Assembly (NCBI GenBank): GCA_902168245.1
Contig: CABHPA010000017.1
Coordinates: 53,044-117,043, forward strand
Reading direction: 5' to 3'
DNA: 64,000 nt
DNA from: Candidatus Melainabacteria bacterium
GTDB taxonomy: Bacteria; Cyanobacteriota; Vampirovibrionia; Vampirovibrionales; Vampirovibrionaceae
Shown: in pieces, positions 7,931 to 16,950 of the stretch
Position numbering within the stretch: the first letter of the stretch is position 1
Layout: the number at the start of each line of letters is the position of its first letter
The notes under the pieces: model-generated
What the model was told of the DNA's origin: nothing
The model's database searches: none
The model's input: the letters and a program-made list of their open reading frames with translations, nothing else
Position numbers and translations under genes: made by a program

Positions 7931-8242
7931 CTAAATACCAAACTGGCTCTCGTCAAACGGCGCATTCTGCAAGAAAGCCAGCGTAGTAGGATTCAGCGAA
8001 AGCCCGTGCGGGTCTTTGGCCACCGCGCTACGCACCAGACCATGCACATTCACCTGATCCGGGTTGACCCCCTGGGGCACCACGGACAAGTTGGTGTGAT
8101 TCAATGAAACCAGATGATTGAGATCGACCGTTCCGGATAAGGAAAACGGCGCGACGCCTTCACTGGCCACTTGGGGTTGCGGAACGCTGAACCCTTTGAC
8201 TCCTGGGTTTGAAAACAAACCGTTAAACCACATTTCTCCCAT
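7931..8242 (-). CDS. Hypothetical protein, 103 aa, paralogue of the previous gene
   Basis: Same strand, same length and similar layout as the 7345-7656 protein, with AGAGGAG before ATG 8242. Shared positions include W5-x-N7-G8, APFS, TNL, the GVxxxxVNVHG stretch and the hydrophobic C-terminal segment. The two have diverged strongly, so the duplication is old. Between them 274 nt hold the promoter of the downstream copy. On the opposite strand there is a 51-codon frame (7756-7911) with AGGA before its ATG, which I consider more likely chance. Function unknown. Confidence 0.75.
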   Translation of the reverse strand: MGEMWFNGLFSNPGVKGFSVPQPQVASEGVAPFSLSGTVDLNHLVSLNHTNLSVVPQGVNPDQVNVHGLVRSAVAKDPHGLSLNPTTLAFLQNAPFDESQFGI

Positions 8243-8554
8243 AACTCTACTCCTCTTTTCCCTGCTTTTTCCCTACTTCTCTTTCTCTATGCCATCCATT
8301 GAACAAACCACCATTCAACGAATGTTTTAACTCCCAATGGACTTCCCACCAAAAACAACCTACCCGTATGAAACATTCTCCACATGAAAATAAAAACAAT
8401 CATAAGCGAAGAATTGCCCAGGTCTTCCCAAAAAGCTGCCTTTTCAGCGTAAATACTCGTCCTTTCCCATATTTAAATGAACTTTCCAGTTTGAAAGCGC
8501 ATTAACGCAGCCCGAACGGATATGATAAAAGCATCCATGCGTGACGATTGAGCG
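8243..8554. other. Divergent intergenic region
   Basis: It holds the 5' regions of the minus-strand 103-aa gene and of the plus-strand cyclase gene. I see no clear operator, RNA or short gene. Confidence 0.5.
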
Positions 8555-10507
8555 ATGCAGAGCATTTCCATACAGGCAACCCTGAAGTGGGTGTACAACC
8601 GGCTTGTGCCCACTTTGCTGGCATGCTTCGCCCTGGCCGGGCTTTGGCTCATCGGCCAGCAGTCGGAGCCTCACGCCTTCAGTCTGTTTATGCGCTGGTC
8701 CGCCAGAGAGACCAAACACAGCCCGGTTCGATTGGTTTTAATTAATGACGAGTCCATCGCCAAGCTGCAAAGCCGGTTCGGGCTAATGCCATGGCCGCGC
8801 AAAACCTACCTGGAGATTTTTGAGCGGGTGAATGCCAGCCAACCCGCGCTCATGGTATTCGACAGCCATTTCGTGAACCTGAGCCAGGCCGATGACGCCC
8901 GCTTTTTTACGGAACTGAAACGCTTTCCCAACCTGATTGGCGGGCTGGCCATGGAAGAAACGGATCGTGGAGCGCGGCTGGACAACAGCGCCAAGCCCGG
9001 CTGGCTCAACCCCCAAAGCCCCCAATACTACAACCTGAGCCTGGGCGTGGTCAGCATGAGCGAGGACGAAGACGGCGTGGTGCGCTCCCTGAAGCCCATT
9101 TATCAGGTGCGCGCCGGGCGCTCGCAAATCGGCGTTTTCCCGGCGCTTTCGCTGGCGGCGGCGGTAGAAACGCTCAACCAGGCCCATCCCGGCAACACAT
9201 GGAGCGTGGACGAGCAAACCCAGGGCAAGGCATCCGCGTTGCGGGTTTACCCGGAGCAACAAAGCGCCGGGGGATTCTCCATTCCGCTGAACGAAAACGG
9301 CGAGTTCTACATTCGCTGGTCGCGCATTCGCAATGCGGGGCAGGCCGAATACAGCCGCAGCCATGAGGCGATTCCGCTATGGCGCTTTTTCGATCGCCAT
9401 GCCCCACTGCCGAACCTGTCCGGCAAAATCGCGCTGATTGGCTCATCTTCCACCTTTTACCGGGATTACCACCAAACCCCCATGGCCAACCGCCACCTTG
9501 GGCCGGATATTCACGCCACGGCCATAGACAACATCCTGCAAGACCAGGCAATTCAAAAGGTGGATATCTGGATGAACCTGGCCGTGCTGGTCTTTCTATG
9601 CCAGCTCATTTTCTTTTTAAGGCTGGGCATTCGCGGCTTCGGCAAAACCCTGTTGTACACCCTAGGCACCATGATCATTTATTGCTGGGTGGCGTTCTGG
9701 TTTTTAGCAGAAAAATCCCTGTGGCTGGATGTTATTACCCCGGAAATGTTTATTGTGGCTGCGTTCCTGGCAGGCAGCACCTTTCGCATTATATTTAAGG
9801 AAAAACAACTGGCGGCAATGGAAAAGAATCTGTCTCAACTGGTTGACCCGGAAGTGTTTCAGGAAATCCGGCGACTGTCCCACATTCTGAAACCGGGCGG
9901 ACAGAAACTGGAAATTACCTCCATGTTCGTGGATATCCGCAATTTCACCTCTCTGGCCGAACACTTGCAGCCCCATGAAGTGACCGACATGCTGAACGAA
10001 TTCTACGGGGACATCGTCAACATTGTGTTCAGCTACCACGGCACCATCGATAAATTTATGGGCGACGGCATCCTGATTATTTTCGGCGCGCCATTGCCCA
10101 GCGAACAGCATAGCGCCATGGCCGTGCAGGCTGCCAATGCCATTCTGGAAGCCACTTCCAGATTATCGGGCCGGTGGCGTGAAGCCCTGGGCATCGATAC
10201 GGATATCGGCATTTCGCTAAACAGCGGGGTAGCCTTTGTGGGCTTTTTAGGCCCGGCGGACAAGCTAGAATACACCGGCGTGGGCGACACGGTCAACATT
10301 TGCGTCCGTTTGCAGGAGCATACCAAGCAGTTCCACACCCGCTTAATCATGAGCGAGCACACCGTGGCGGGCTTGCCGGAGCAAATGACCGAGTTCATCC
10401 CCGCCGAAAGCTACGTTGAACTGGGCGAAGTCGCCGTGCGGGGCAGAGAAGCCACCATTCGCATTTTCACCCTGCGCCACGCCTTTCTGGAACCGCCCTC
10501 TTTATAA
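8555..10507 (+). CDS. CHASE2-domain adenylate/guanylate cyclase
   Basis: Membrane-bound class III nucleotide cyclase of 650 aa. A first helix at about 17-34 is followed by a CHASE2 sensor region (about 35-330, with VLINDESIAKL and GKIALIGSSSTF blocks) in the periplasm. Three helices follow (about 340-415), then the catalytic domain. The metal-binding Asp residues are D460 in MFVDIRNFTS and D504 in KFMGDGILIIFG; the LEYTGVGDTVNICVRL block also fits. It should make cAMP or cGMP in response to an envelope signal. The substrate cannot be decided by eye. An inverted repeat spans its stop codon and a tiny membrane ORF follows. Confidence 0.93.
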   Translation: MQSISIQATLKWVYNRLVPTLLACFALAGLWLIGQQSEPHAFSLFMRWSARETKHSPVRLVLINDESIAKLQSRFGLMPWPRKTYLEIFERVNASQPALMVFDSHFVNLSQADDARFFTELKRFPNLIGGLAMEETDRGARLDNSAKPGWLNPQSPQYYNLSLGVVSMSEDEDGVVRSLKPIYQVRAGRSQIGVFPALSLAAAVETLNQAHPGNTWSVDEQTQGKASALRVYPEQQSAGGFSIPLNENGEFYIRWSRIRNAGQAEYSRSHEAIPLWRFFDRHAPLPNLSGKIALIGSSSTFYRDYHQTPMANRHLGPDIHATAIDNILQDQAIQKVDIWMNLAVLVFLCQLIFFLRLGIRGFGKTLLYTLGTMIIYCWVAFWFLAEKSLWLDVITPEMFIVAAFLAGSTFRIIFKEKQLAAMEKNLSQLVDPEVFQEIRRLSHILKPGGQKLEITSMFVDIRNFTSLAEHLQPHEVTDMLNEFYGDIVNIVFSYHGTIDKFMGDGILIIFGAPLPSEQHSAMAVQAANAILEATSRLSGRWREALGIDTDIGISLNSGVAFVGFLGPADKLEYTGVGDTVNICVRLQEHTKQFHTRLIMSEHTVAGLPEQMTEFIPAESYVELGEVAVRGREATIRIFTLRHAFLEPPSL

Positions 10508-10541
10508 GCGATTGCACATTATCTCTATATATAAAGAGGGC
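10495..10541 (+). terminator. Inverted repeat spanning the cyclase stop codon
   Basis: GCCCTCTTTATA (10495-10506) and TATAAAGAGGGC (10530-10541) are perfect reverse complements with a 23-nt loop. The left arm contains the last cyclase codons and the first bases of the TAA stop. No T-run follows, so it may protect the mRNA end or separate the two frames rather than terminate. Confidence 0.5.
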
Positions 10542-10614
10542 AGGCAATTTTCCCGAAACAAATGCCTTTATTTGTGTATATATTTTTTATACCTGAATAT
10601 AAAGGGACACTGCC

Positions 10615-10701
10615 ATGACTTCTATCCTGATATTGTTTGCCGCCATCTTTTTAATCGGCCTGGTGTGCTACGCCACCGAACCCATGTTCACCGGCGAATA
10701 A
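10615..10701 (+). CDS. Tiny single-pass membrane protein, 28 aa
   Basis: ATG 10615 to TAA 10699-10701, preceded by AAAGGG at 8-nt spacing. The product (MTSILILFAAIFLIGLVCYA, then TEPMFTGE) is one transmembrane helix with a short polar tail. It recalls KdpF-sized accessory peptides, but no kdpA follows. It lies 107 nt after the cyclase on the same strand and may be a regulator or a separate small gene. Frame, ribosome site and composition support it; it is too short for certainty. Confidence 0.55.
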   Translation: MTSILILFAAIFLIGLVCYATEPMFTGE

Positions 10702-10794
10702 ACGCCGACCATGCTTTCAGCCACTTACGGCAGACGCTTGCTGCTTTTTTGCTCTTGGCTCGCTTCCGTAAACGGTTAGCCGCCACAGGCAATT

Positions 10795-11478
10795 TTACTC
10801 CAGAGCAGCCATTCCCGGCTGGTGTTCAACCGCATCCACAAACACATCCTGTTTCAACAGGTGTTTTACAGATTCGTACAACGCCGTTTTACGCCGCGAT
10901 TCGGGCATGAGATCCAGGGGGGTATTGCCTGCCTCGTCGGTCATATTCAGCACCTCCGGCTTTTTTTGCACTTCCGCAAAGAAAGCCCCGTGATCATTAT
11001 CTTTAGCCGCCTGCCAAATCGGTTCCTTCATCACATGCTCCTGAACGGCCACCGCATCAAAAAACTGCTCTTTTTTCATTAACGGCTCCAGTATTTTAAG
11101 TAACTGATCTTTCCGGGGGGAGTCCGACATCAGATCCAGCGGCTTATTTCCCGCCCGATCGGTCATATTCAATAACTCCGGGTTCTGCCGAACCTGCTCG
11201 AAGAACACGCTGTGATTATTCTCTTTGGCGGCTTTCCACACGGCGGTGCGCTTGGCCAGTTGCGTCTGGGGGCGCGTAAAGTTCGTCCGCACCAGGGGCC
11301 GCTTGATCGCAGGTTCCAACAATGGCGGCTTGGATTGAAGCTGTAAGGGCTGCGGCACAAACGCATCCTCTTTCATCGGGCTGACATACCGACACCAGGA
11401 ACTGGGAAGTTCTTTCGGCAACATGGCCCTTAACCCGGAAGTGATATCAAACACATTCAAATTACTGAATAAGCCCAT
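10795..11478 (-). CDS. Ankyrin-type repeat protein
   Basis: The 227-aa protein has an unrecognised N-terminus (1-75) and two near-identical units at about 80-146 and 154-220. Each reads (V/I)W-(K/Q)-AAK-(E/D)-N-(N/D)-H, FF, NP/KP-E-(L/V)LNMTD-x-AGN-(K/T)-PLDLM and ends in FDAV/VDAV. The LNMTDxAGNTPLDLM core is an ankyrin repeat hairpin, so protein binding in the cytoplasm is expected. There is no signal peptide. AAAGGG precedes ATG 11478. The gene is convergent with the cyclase and its small ORF. Confidence 0.8.
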   Translation of the reverse strand: MGLFSNLNVFDITSGLRAMLPKELPSSWCRYVSPMKEDAFVPQPLQLQSKPPLLEPAIKRPLVRTNFTRPQTQLAKRTAVWKAAKENNHSVFFEQVRQNPELLNMTDRAGNKPLDLMSDSPRKDQLLKILEPLMKKEQFFDAVAVQEHVMKEPIWQAAKDNDHGAFFAEVQKKPEVLNMTDEAGNTPLDLMPESRRKTALYESVKHLLKQDVFVDAVEHQPGMAALE

Positions 11479-11715
11479 CCCATTGCCCTTTCATTGTTGT
11501 TGCCCCACGACCCGCCACACCTTGAACAACAGCAGTCCAATTTCAAAACTATCTGTCATTCCTGAACAGTCAAACATTGACCTATAGAAGATAAAACAAT
11601 TTTTTGACATTTTGTGCCACTACTCCGTTTCAAGCACTTCACTAGCGCCATCTCTGTCCTAAAGCGTACTTCCTTTTTATAATGGTGGGGTTTGTACTGT
11701 GGAGATTGTTCATTC

Positions 11716-12609
11716 ATGCGGCTGCTGTTTTGCGTAAACCGGGATATATACGCCAACCTAGCCCTGAACCGGATTCTGCCCAACCTGCAGCCGGATGACG
11801 AATGCCTTGTCTTTTTCTCGGAGAAAGTGGGCGGCCCCAAAACGCCCAAGGCGGCCGCGCTGGATTTCCTGAAATTCTACGAACAGGACTTACCCAACCA
11901 ATACCTGTTCCCTCTCTACGAATCCTGGCGGACAAAAGCTGACGGCAGCGAAGCAGGGGAACTGAAAACCTTCCGGCAGTTAAGCGACTTGCACCGGGTT
12001 CCCATGCAGGGCGTTCGCAACATCAACAGCCCCGAAACGCTGGAACAGATTGCCGCCTTGCAACCGGATTTAATTGTTTCCATCCGGTTCGGGCATATTT
12101 TTCGCGATGCGGTGTTGAAACTGCCCAAATACGGGGTCATCAACCTGCATTCCGGGCTGTTGCCCGAATACCGGGGCGTTCTGGCGACCTTCTGGAGCCT
12201 GTTGCATGAAGCACCCCAGTATGGCTACACCTTGCACCACATCAGCGATCCGTCGATCGACACCGGCGATATCATTGAGCGGCAAGCACGGCCCACCCAG
12301 CCGGAATGCTCCCTGTTCTGGCATATCGTCAACCTGTACGCTCCTGCCGCCGACAGCATCCTCAAAGCAATCCAGGCATATCGTTCCGGCGTGGCGCCGC
12401 CGGTGCTGCCACAGGCCCACCAGCACGGAGCCTATTACAGCATTCCCACCGCGCAGGATTTCGACGCCTTCCAGCGCAATGGCCTCAAACTGCTGGAGGA
12501 GGCCGACTACTTCCAGCTATTGCAGCGGTTTCATCCCGCTCAGCCGGACTTGGCCACTTTGCCTGATTTCCGCCATGCCGCAAACCTGGCGCAGCCCGAA
12601 CCGCTTTAA
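11716..12609 (+). CDS. Formyltransferase-fold protein (Fmt/ArnA-like)
   Basis: The 297-aa protein shows the formyl transferase N-terminal domain: PDLIVSIRFGHIFRDAVL, then NLHSGLLPEYRGVLATFWSLL and DPSIDTGDIIERQ. The last two contain the catalytic-region Asn-x-His-Ser-x-Leu-Leu-Pro and Asp-Thr-Gly blocks. The C-terminal half differs from methionyl-tRNA formyltransferase, so it probably formylates a sugar nucleotide or another amine. ATG 11716 is chosen because a TATAAT box at 11678-11683 leaves no room for the in-frame TTG at 11692. Its stop overlaps the convergent next gene by 4 nt. Confidence 0.82.
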   Translation: MRLLFCVNRDIYANLALNRILPNLQPDDECLVFFSEKVGGPKTPKAAALDFLKFYEQDLPNQYLFPLYESWRTKADGSEAGELKTFRQLSDLHRVPMQGVRNINSPETLEQIAALQPDLIVSIRFGHIFRDAVLKLPKYGVINLHSGLLPEYRGVLATFWSLLHEAPQYGYTLHHISDPSIDTGDIIERQARPTQPECSLFWHIVNLYAPAADSILKAIQAYRSGVAPPVLPQAHQHGAYYSIPTAQDFDAFQRNGLKLLEEADYFQLLQRFHPAQPDLATLPDFRHAANLAQPEPL

Positions 12610-13388
12610 TTGCCGTTCATGTGGCTCAGCACGGATGAGGCATAGGCGTCATCGTAATAGCTGTCGCCCGTTTCGTATGCGGCGGCGGTATGCTTTAAAT
12701 CGCCGCCATACTTGGCGTTGTACTGGGCCAGCTCATCAATCCCAATGCTCAGGTTGAAATCGGGGTTATAGCGCGGATCGCTGGGATCGCCCACCGGCGG
12801 CTCCTTGAAGCCATTACCCACCGCAGCCTGAAAACCGCCGTTACCAGTGTTCAATTGCAACAAGCCCCGACTGTGGCCGTTATCGCCGTTGTTCATGGTA
12901 TCGCCGCTGGATTCCTGCATAATTTCGGCCTCCACAAACTGCCGGGTGAGGTGAGAACCATACTTGGCGTTTTTCTCATCCACCAGTTTCTGAATCTTAT
13001 CGCCGTACTTCCGGTCAATGTCCTTCAGGTTCTGAGGCGTCGGCCTATCAGGATTGGGCGTGTTATTTCCGCCTGCGGGGGTTCCGCCGCCTTCCTCATT
13101 ACCGCCGCCGGTGGGCGATCCCAGCGAGCCGCCGAAGACATTACCCGCAGCGCCACCCAGTACCGTCATCAGCAACTGGAGGATGATGGTGAGCAGCGGC
13201 AGCAGTAAGTTGGCCATCTGGCTGGAATCCAACGGCCCAGCCCCACCGGATGATGACGGTGCGGGCGTGGCCAATATACTCGATGGCGAAGACGCCAGAG
13301 GATTGACGCCAATAGAAGCCGGACTCTGCAAGGCTGCAGTAGACATCAACCCGGCGCCGGGATTTAAACCGCTCAAGGAAAAGCCCAT
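12606..13388 (-). CDS. Lytic transglycosylase-like (SLT) protein with low-complexity N-terminus
   Basis: Residues 120-260 resemble the SLT lysozyme fold: EAEIMQESSGD with probable catalytic Glu159, then HSRGLLQLN, YNPDFNLSIGIDELAQY and AAAYETGDSYYDD. It would cut peptidoglycan glycan strands. Residues 1-58 are Ser/Ala/Pro-rich, 59-78 form a strongly hydrophobic stretch (ANLLLPLLTIILQLLMTVLG) and 80-118 are Gly/Asn-rich. The hydrophobic part is internal, so the protein could be a membrane-anchored enzyme or one delivered by a secretion system. GGAGAG precedes ATG 13388. Confidence 0.8.
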   Translation of the reverse strand: MGFSLSGLNPGAGLMSTAALQSPASIGVNPLASSPSSILATPAPSSSGGAGPLDSSQMANLLLPLLTIILQLLMTVLGGAAGNVFGGSLGSPTGGGNEEGGGTPAGGNNTPNPDRPTPQNLKDIDRKYGDKIQKLVDEKNAKYGSHLTRQFVEAEIMQESSGDTMNNGDNGHSRGLLQLNTGNGGFQAAVGNGFKEPPVGDPSDPRYNPDFNLSIGIDELAQYNAKYGGDLKHTAAAYETGDSYYDDAYASSVLSHMNGN

Positions 13389-13694
13389 AACATGCTCTCT
13401 CCGTTATCCTAAATTTGCCTGAAAAGGCAACGCCTAAAAAGTCATTAAAGTCTTGGCTTTCAGCTATGTCTGCCGAGCAAAAACTGAACCCCGTCTGCTT
13501 AAAATACGCCTGTATAAATTGCCGGTTATTTTGAAATACAAAAAGGCTGAATAGTAATTTCTAAATATATAAAAACATCACATTGTTTAAAATTGACCGC
13601 AAGAACTTCTATTTTTTGCCGGCCACGCATGGCAAGCGGGAAAAGTGTACACGCCAGCTTGCCGATATAGACTTTGAGGGCATAAGATAGAAAC
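13389..13694. other. Divergent intergenic region
   Basis: It is AT-rich in its middle and holds the 5' regions of the transglycosylase-like gene and the hydrolase gene. A TTGACC lies near 13608, but no matching -10 box follows. No short gene is supported. Confidence 0.4.
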
Positions 13695-14564
13695 ATGTTC
13701 CAAGTCTTTGAGTACAAAGGAGCGGATGGCAGCCCGCTTCGTTACGGGCATCTATCCAGTCCCAACCGCCCTTCCAATGGCAAGGCCATGCTGTTTGTGC
13801 CGGGATTGGGCGGCTCCGTCAAAAACGCGCTGCATTTTCTGGAGCAGTTGCTGCCGGAATACGACGCCATTTACGGCCCAGACTTGCGGAGCTTCGGCCT
13901 CAACTTGCTGGAGGAACCGATTCACAGCATCAAAGAAGTCTGGCAAGATCTGGAAGCCTTTTACCAGCAGGTCATTGCGCCAGCAGGCCATACGGAACTG
14001 CTGCTGTGCGGCATTAGCCTGGGTGGGGTTCTGTCCACATTAATGGCCATTCGCCACCCGGAGCGCTACAACAATCTGGTGCTGCTGGCCCCGGCCTACA
14101 AGCCCAGTTCCAAAACCTTTACCCTGGCTTACACGCTGCGCACCACCGCAGTCTTTCTGATAAAAGGTAAGCGGGCCAGAACTCAACTGCCTTACGGCTT
14201 ACCCGAAATTACCAACAACCCGGCCATCCTGAACGATCCGCAGTACAACACGGCGCCGCCCCTGGTGTTGTCTCCCGCGTTTTTGCTGAGCGTACGGGAC
14301 TTTGCCAGCGAAGCCCTTTCCGGCATTCGTACCCTGAAGCTACCTACCTTAATGGTAATTCCGGGGCAAGACGTGATTTGCGACCCTGCGGCCATGCGTC
14401 AGGCGTTCAACCGCATCCCGGCCAGCACCCCCAAACTATGCAAGGAATATCCCGATTTTTACCACGACGTGCTATTCGACGTCGGACATTCCGCCATCGC
14501 TCAGGACATACTGGACTGGCCGCTTTCCTTGGCTTCCCGCTCCGCTTCCTTGGCATCCATTTGA
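13695..14564 (+). CDS. Alpha/beta hydrolase (lysophospholipase/monoacylglycerol lipase-like)
   Basis: The 289-aa protein has the alpha/beta-hydrolase layout: FVPGLGGSVKNA oxyanion loop at about 34-45, nucleophile elbow GISLGG with Ser108, a lid region at about 130-190, Asp in VIPGQDVICD and His in FYHDVLF. This matches the serine aminopeptidase S33/Hydrolase_4 group, whose members cleave acylglycerols or other esters. No signal peptide is seen, so it acts in the cytoplasm. Its 3' end overlaps the convergent next gene by 64 nt. Confidence 0.85.
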   Translation: MFQVFEYKGADGSPLRYGHLSSPNRPSNGKAMLFVPGLGGSVKNALHFLEQLLPEYDAIYGPDLRSFGLNLLEEPIHSIKEVWQDLEAFYQQVIAPAGHTELLLCGISLGGVLSTLMAIRHPERYNNLVLLAPAYKPSSKTFTLAYTLRTTAVFLIKGKRARTQLPYGLPEITNNPAILNDPQYNTAPPLVLSPAFLLSVRDFASEALSGIRTLKLPTLMVIPGQDVICDPAAMRQAFNRIPASTPKLCKEYPDFYHDVLFDVGHSAIAQDILDWPLSLASRSASLASI

Positions 14565-14845
14565 GGCTGGATAAACTCGATCGCCTCTATATTGATTTCG
14601 ATGAACGGATAAGTTTTGGGATCTTTCGTGCCGTTCATACGGTTAATGATATGCACGTTGGTCATGGCGATGAACTTGCGATCGCTGTTGAGCATGTTGG
14701 ATAAGCGTCGACCTTCCTTGCCCAGGCGAGGAAAGTGGATATCGCCTTCCAGATTGAAAAAACGGGTTACCACAATGGCCCGCAGCACATCGGCAGAGGC
14801 TTTTACTGCGTGAATCGGATCGCTCACCTTCTGTCTCCCAAACAT
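14501..14845 (-). CDS. Conserved small protein, paralogue of the gene at 53684
   Basis: Core LEGDIHFPRLGKEGRRLSNMLNSDRKFIAMTNVHIINR ... FIEINIEAIEFIQP aligns with the protein at 53684-54082 (LGIIHVSRDAREDRRISDLLNDPDRRFLAVTDARLINR). I believe both belong to the DUF6812-like small beta-barrel group, but I could not search this. Start chosen at the internal ATG 14845; a GTG at 14908 would add 21 residues of unlike character. A short Ala/Glu/Lys tail follows the domain. It is convergent with the hydrolase. Confidence 0.7.
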   Translation of the reverse strand: MFGRQKVSDPIHAVKASADVLRAIVVTRFFNLEGDIHFPRLGKEGRRLSNMLNSDRKFIAMTNVHIINRMNGTKDPKTYPFIEINIEAIEFIQPQMDAKEAEREAKESGQSSMS

Positions 14846-15085
14846 TGAACCGGAATTTGATTCATATACTATAAAATCTTGCCGGGCCAGCCACATCCTA
14901 TAAAACACCGACTTTTAGCCGCCATAGTCGGGCTAACGCGGTTTGGGATTTTGCTGCCTTGGCCCCATAATAGAAACACGGCGCTTCGCATCGCGTCATT
15001 TTTTGATCAGGCGCGCCGATCTTTTCAGCCCGTTTGTCTCCCCCCCCAGTTCGCCTGATGTTCCTGAATAACAGCCAGCGTTATT

Positions 15086-16939
15086 ATGTCCACCCACGCC
15101 AAACCAGACTTCGACTTCCAGGCCGCGCTCAGTCGGCTGCCGGATCAGCCCGGCGTTTATCGCATGTACAACGCCACCGGAACGTTACTCTACGTGGGCA
15201 AGGCCAAAAACCTGAAAAACAGGGTGCGCAGCTATTTCCAGAACCCCGCAGGGCTGGCCCCTAAGGTACACGCCTTAATGCAACAGGTGGCCCGCTTCGA
15301 CTACATCGTCACTGATTCCGAGATCGAGGCGCTGATTTTAGAATACAACCTGATTAAGCAGAACCGGCCCAAGTACAATATCCTGCTGCGCGACGACAAG
15401 AAATTCCCCTGGATAGGCCTCAGCGCGGACCCTTACCCCAGGCTGTTCATTACCCGCGATCCCAGCGGACGGGGCAAGTTTTTTGGCCCCTACGCCAACA
15501 GCGGCAACATGCACAAAACCTTACAGGTCATTCGCAAGCATTTTCCGCTGCGGCAGCGTCGAAAGCCCCTGTTTAAAACCCGTCCCTGCATGAACTATTA
15601 CATCGGCACCTGCTCCGGCCCTTGCCAGGAGCTAGTGACCGAGGCCGATTACGGCGAAGTGGTGAAGCAGGTGGAACTCTTCCTGAAAGGCAAGGCCGAT
15701 GACCTACTGGCGCGGCTGGAAAGCGAAATGGAACGGGCCAGCGAATCGCTCCAGTTTGAGCTGGCAGCCAAGCTGCGGGATCGTTATTTGGCGGTGCAGG
15801 ACGTGGTGGCTCAGCAAAAAATGTATTACCCCGACGCCAGCGTGAACCAGGACATCGTGGCCACCGCTTCGGACGCCCGACGGTGCGCGATTGTGGTGCT
15901 GAACATTCGCCGGGGAAAACTGATCGGCAGCCGTCCGCATGAAATTATGCTCACCCACCAGACCACGCAGGAAGAGGCTTACCAGGCATTCCTCAACCAG
16001 TTTTACCAGGATGAGGAGGCCGACGACCTGCCGGATGAAATCATCTTGCAGCGCCCGGTGGAGGATGAGGCGGTGTTTCAGGCGTGGCTGAGCGGCAAAA
16101 AAGGCAAAAAGGTCAGCATAACCCATCCCCAAAAAGGCATTAAAAAAGACATGCTGGAGCTGGGCATCAAAAACGCCGCCGAAACCTTGGAGCAAGCCTA
16201 CAGCCAGGAAGCCAGAAGCCACCGCAACGACCCGGCCCGTGCGCTGCTGGAATTGCAAGAATCGCTGGGGCTGCCCGAATTTCCGGCGCGAATGGAATGC
16301 TACGATATTTCCCATTTCCAAGGCTCCCAAACGGTGGCTTCCATGGTGGTTTTTACCAACGGAACGCCGGACAAGCAGGAATACCGCCGCTTCAAAATCC
16401 AGTCCGCAGAAGGCGAGCCGGATGACTTTAAGAGCATGCACGAGGTGATTACCCGCCGCTTCACCCGCGCCCTCAAAGGCGAGCCGGGCTGGGCCGAGCC
16501 GGATTTGGTGATTATCGACGGCGGCAAAGGCCAGCTTTCTTCCGCCGTGGCCGCGCTGGAGGAACTGGGATTTCAGGGGCAGGCCATTATTTCGCTGGCC
16601 AAAAAGTTCGAGGAAGTATTCCTGCCCGGACAATCGCGACCCGTTTTATTGCCGCGCGATTCGGGCGCGTTGTTCGTGTTGCAGCAGATTCGGGATGAGG
16701 CCCACCGTTTTGCCATTACCTTCCACCGCAACTTGCGGGGCAAAAAAAGCATGGAGTCGGTTCTGGACAGCATTAGCGGCATTGGCGAAAAACGGAAGCA
16801 CAAGCTACTGGAACATTTCGGAAGCATCGGCAAAATCAAGGCCGCCTCGGTGGAAGAACTGGCCGCGGTGCCGGGCTTTAACCCCAAGGTGGCCCAAAGC
16901 GTGTTTGAAACTTTGCACGGCGATTCCACCACAGAATAG
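15086..16939 (+). CDS. uvrC: Excinuclease ABC subunit C
   Basis: UvrC makes both incisions in UvrABC nucleotide excision repair. The 617-aa protein is full length: GIY-YIG nuclease at about 14-95 (GVYRMYN ... LLYVGKAKNLKNRVRSY), UVR motif at about 200-235, the RNase H-like second nuclease (ECYDISHFQGSQTVASMVVF and VIIDGGKGQL) and C-terminal helix-hairpin-helix motifs (ISGIGEKRKHKLLEHFGSIG). The ATG at 15086 fits the family start, although the ribosome site is poor. uvrA and uvrB are elsewhere. Confidence 0.97.
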   Translation: MSTHAKPDFDFQAALSRLPDQPGVYRMYNATGTLLYVGKAKNLKNRVRSYFQNPAGLAPKVHALMQQVARFDYIVTDSEIEALILEYNLIKQNRPKYNILLRDDKKFPWIGLSADPYPRLFITRDPSGRGKFFGPYANSGNMHKTLQVIRKHFPLRQRRKPLFKTRPCMNYYIGTCSGPCQELVTEADYGEVVKQVELFLKGKADDLLARLESEMERASESLQFELAAKLRDRYLAVQDVVAQQKMYYPDASVNQDIVATASDARRCAIVVLNIRRGKLIGSRPHEIMLTHQTTQEEAYQAFLNQFYQDEEADDLPDEIILQRPVEDEAVFQAWLSGKKGKKVSITHPQKGIKKDMLELGIKNAAETLEQAYSQEARSHRNDPARALLELQESLGLPEFPARMECYDISHFQGSQTVASMVVFTNGTPDKQEYRRFKIQSAEGEPDDFKSMHEVITRRFTRALKGEPGWAEPDLVIIDGGKGQLSSAVAALEELGFQGQAIISLAKKFEEVFLPGQSRPVLLPRDSGALFVLQQIRDEAHRFAITFHRNLRGKKSMESVLDSISGIGEKRKHKLLEHFGSIGKIKAASVEELAAVPGFNPKVAQSVFETLHGDSTTE

Positions 16940-16950
16940 CAACGCCTGCC

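Noticed and set aside
14846..14908. Upstream GTG start for the small conserved protein at 14501
   Set aside because: The added 21 residues are unlike the paralogue and the ribosome site is absent.
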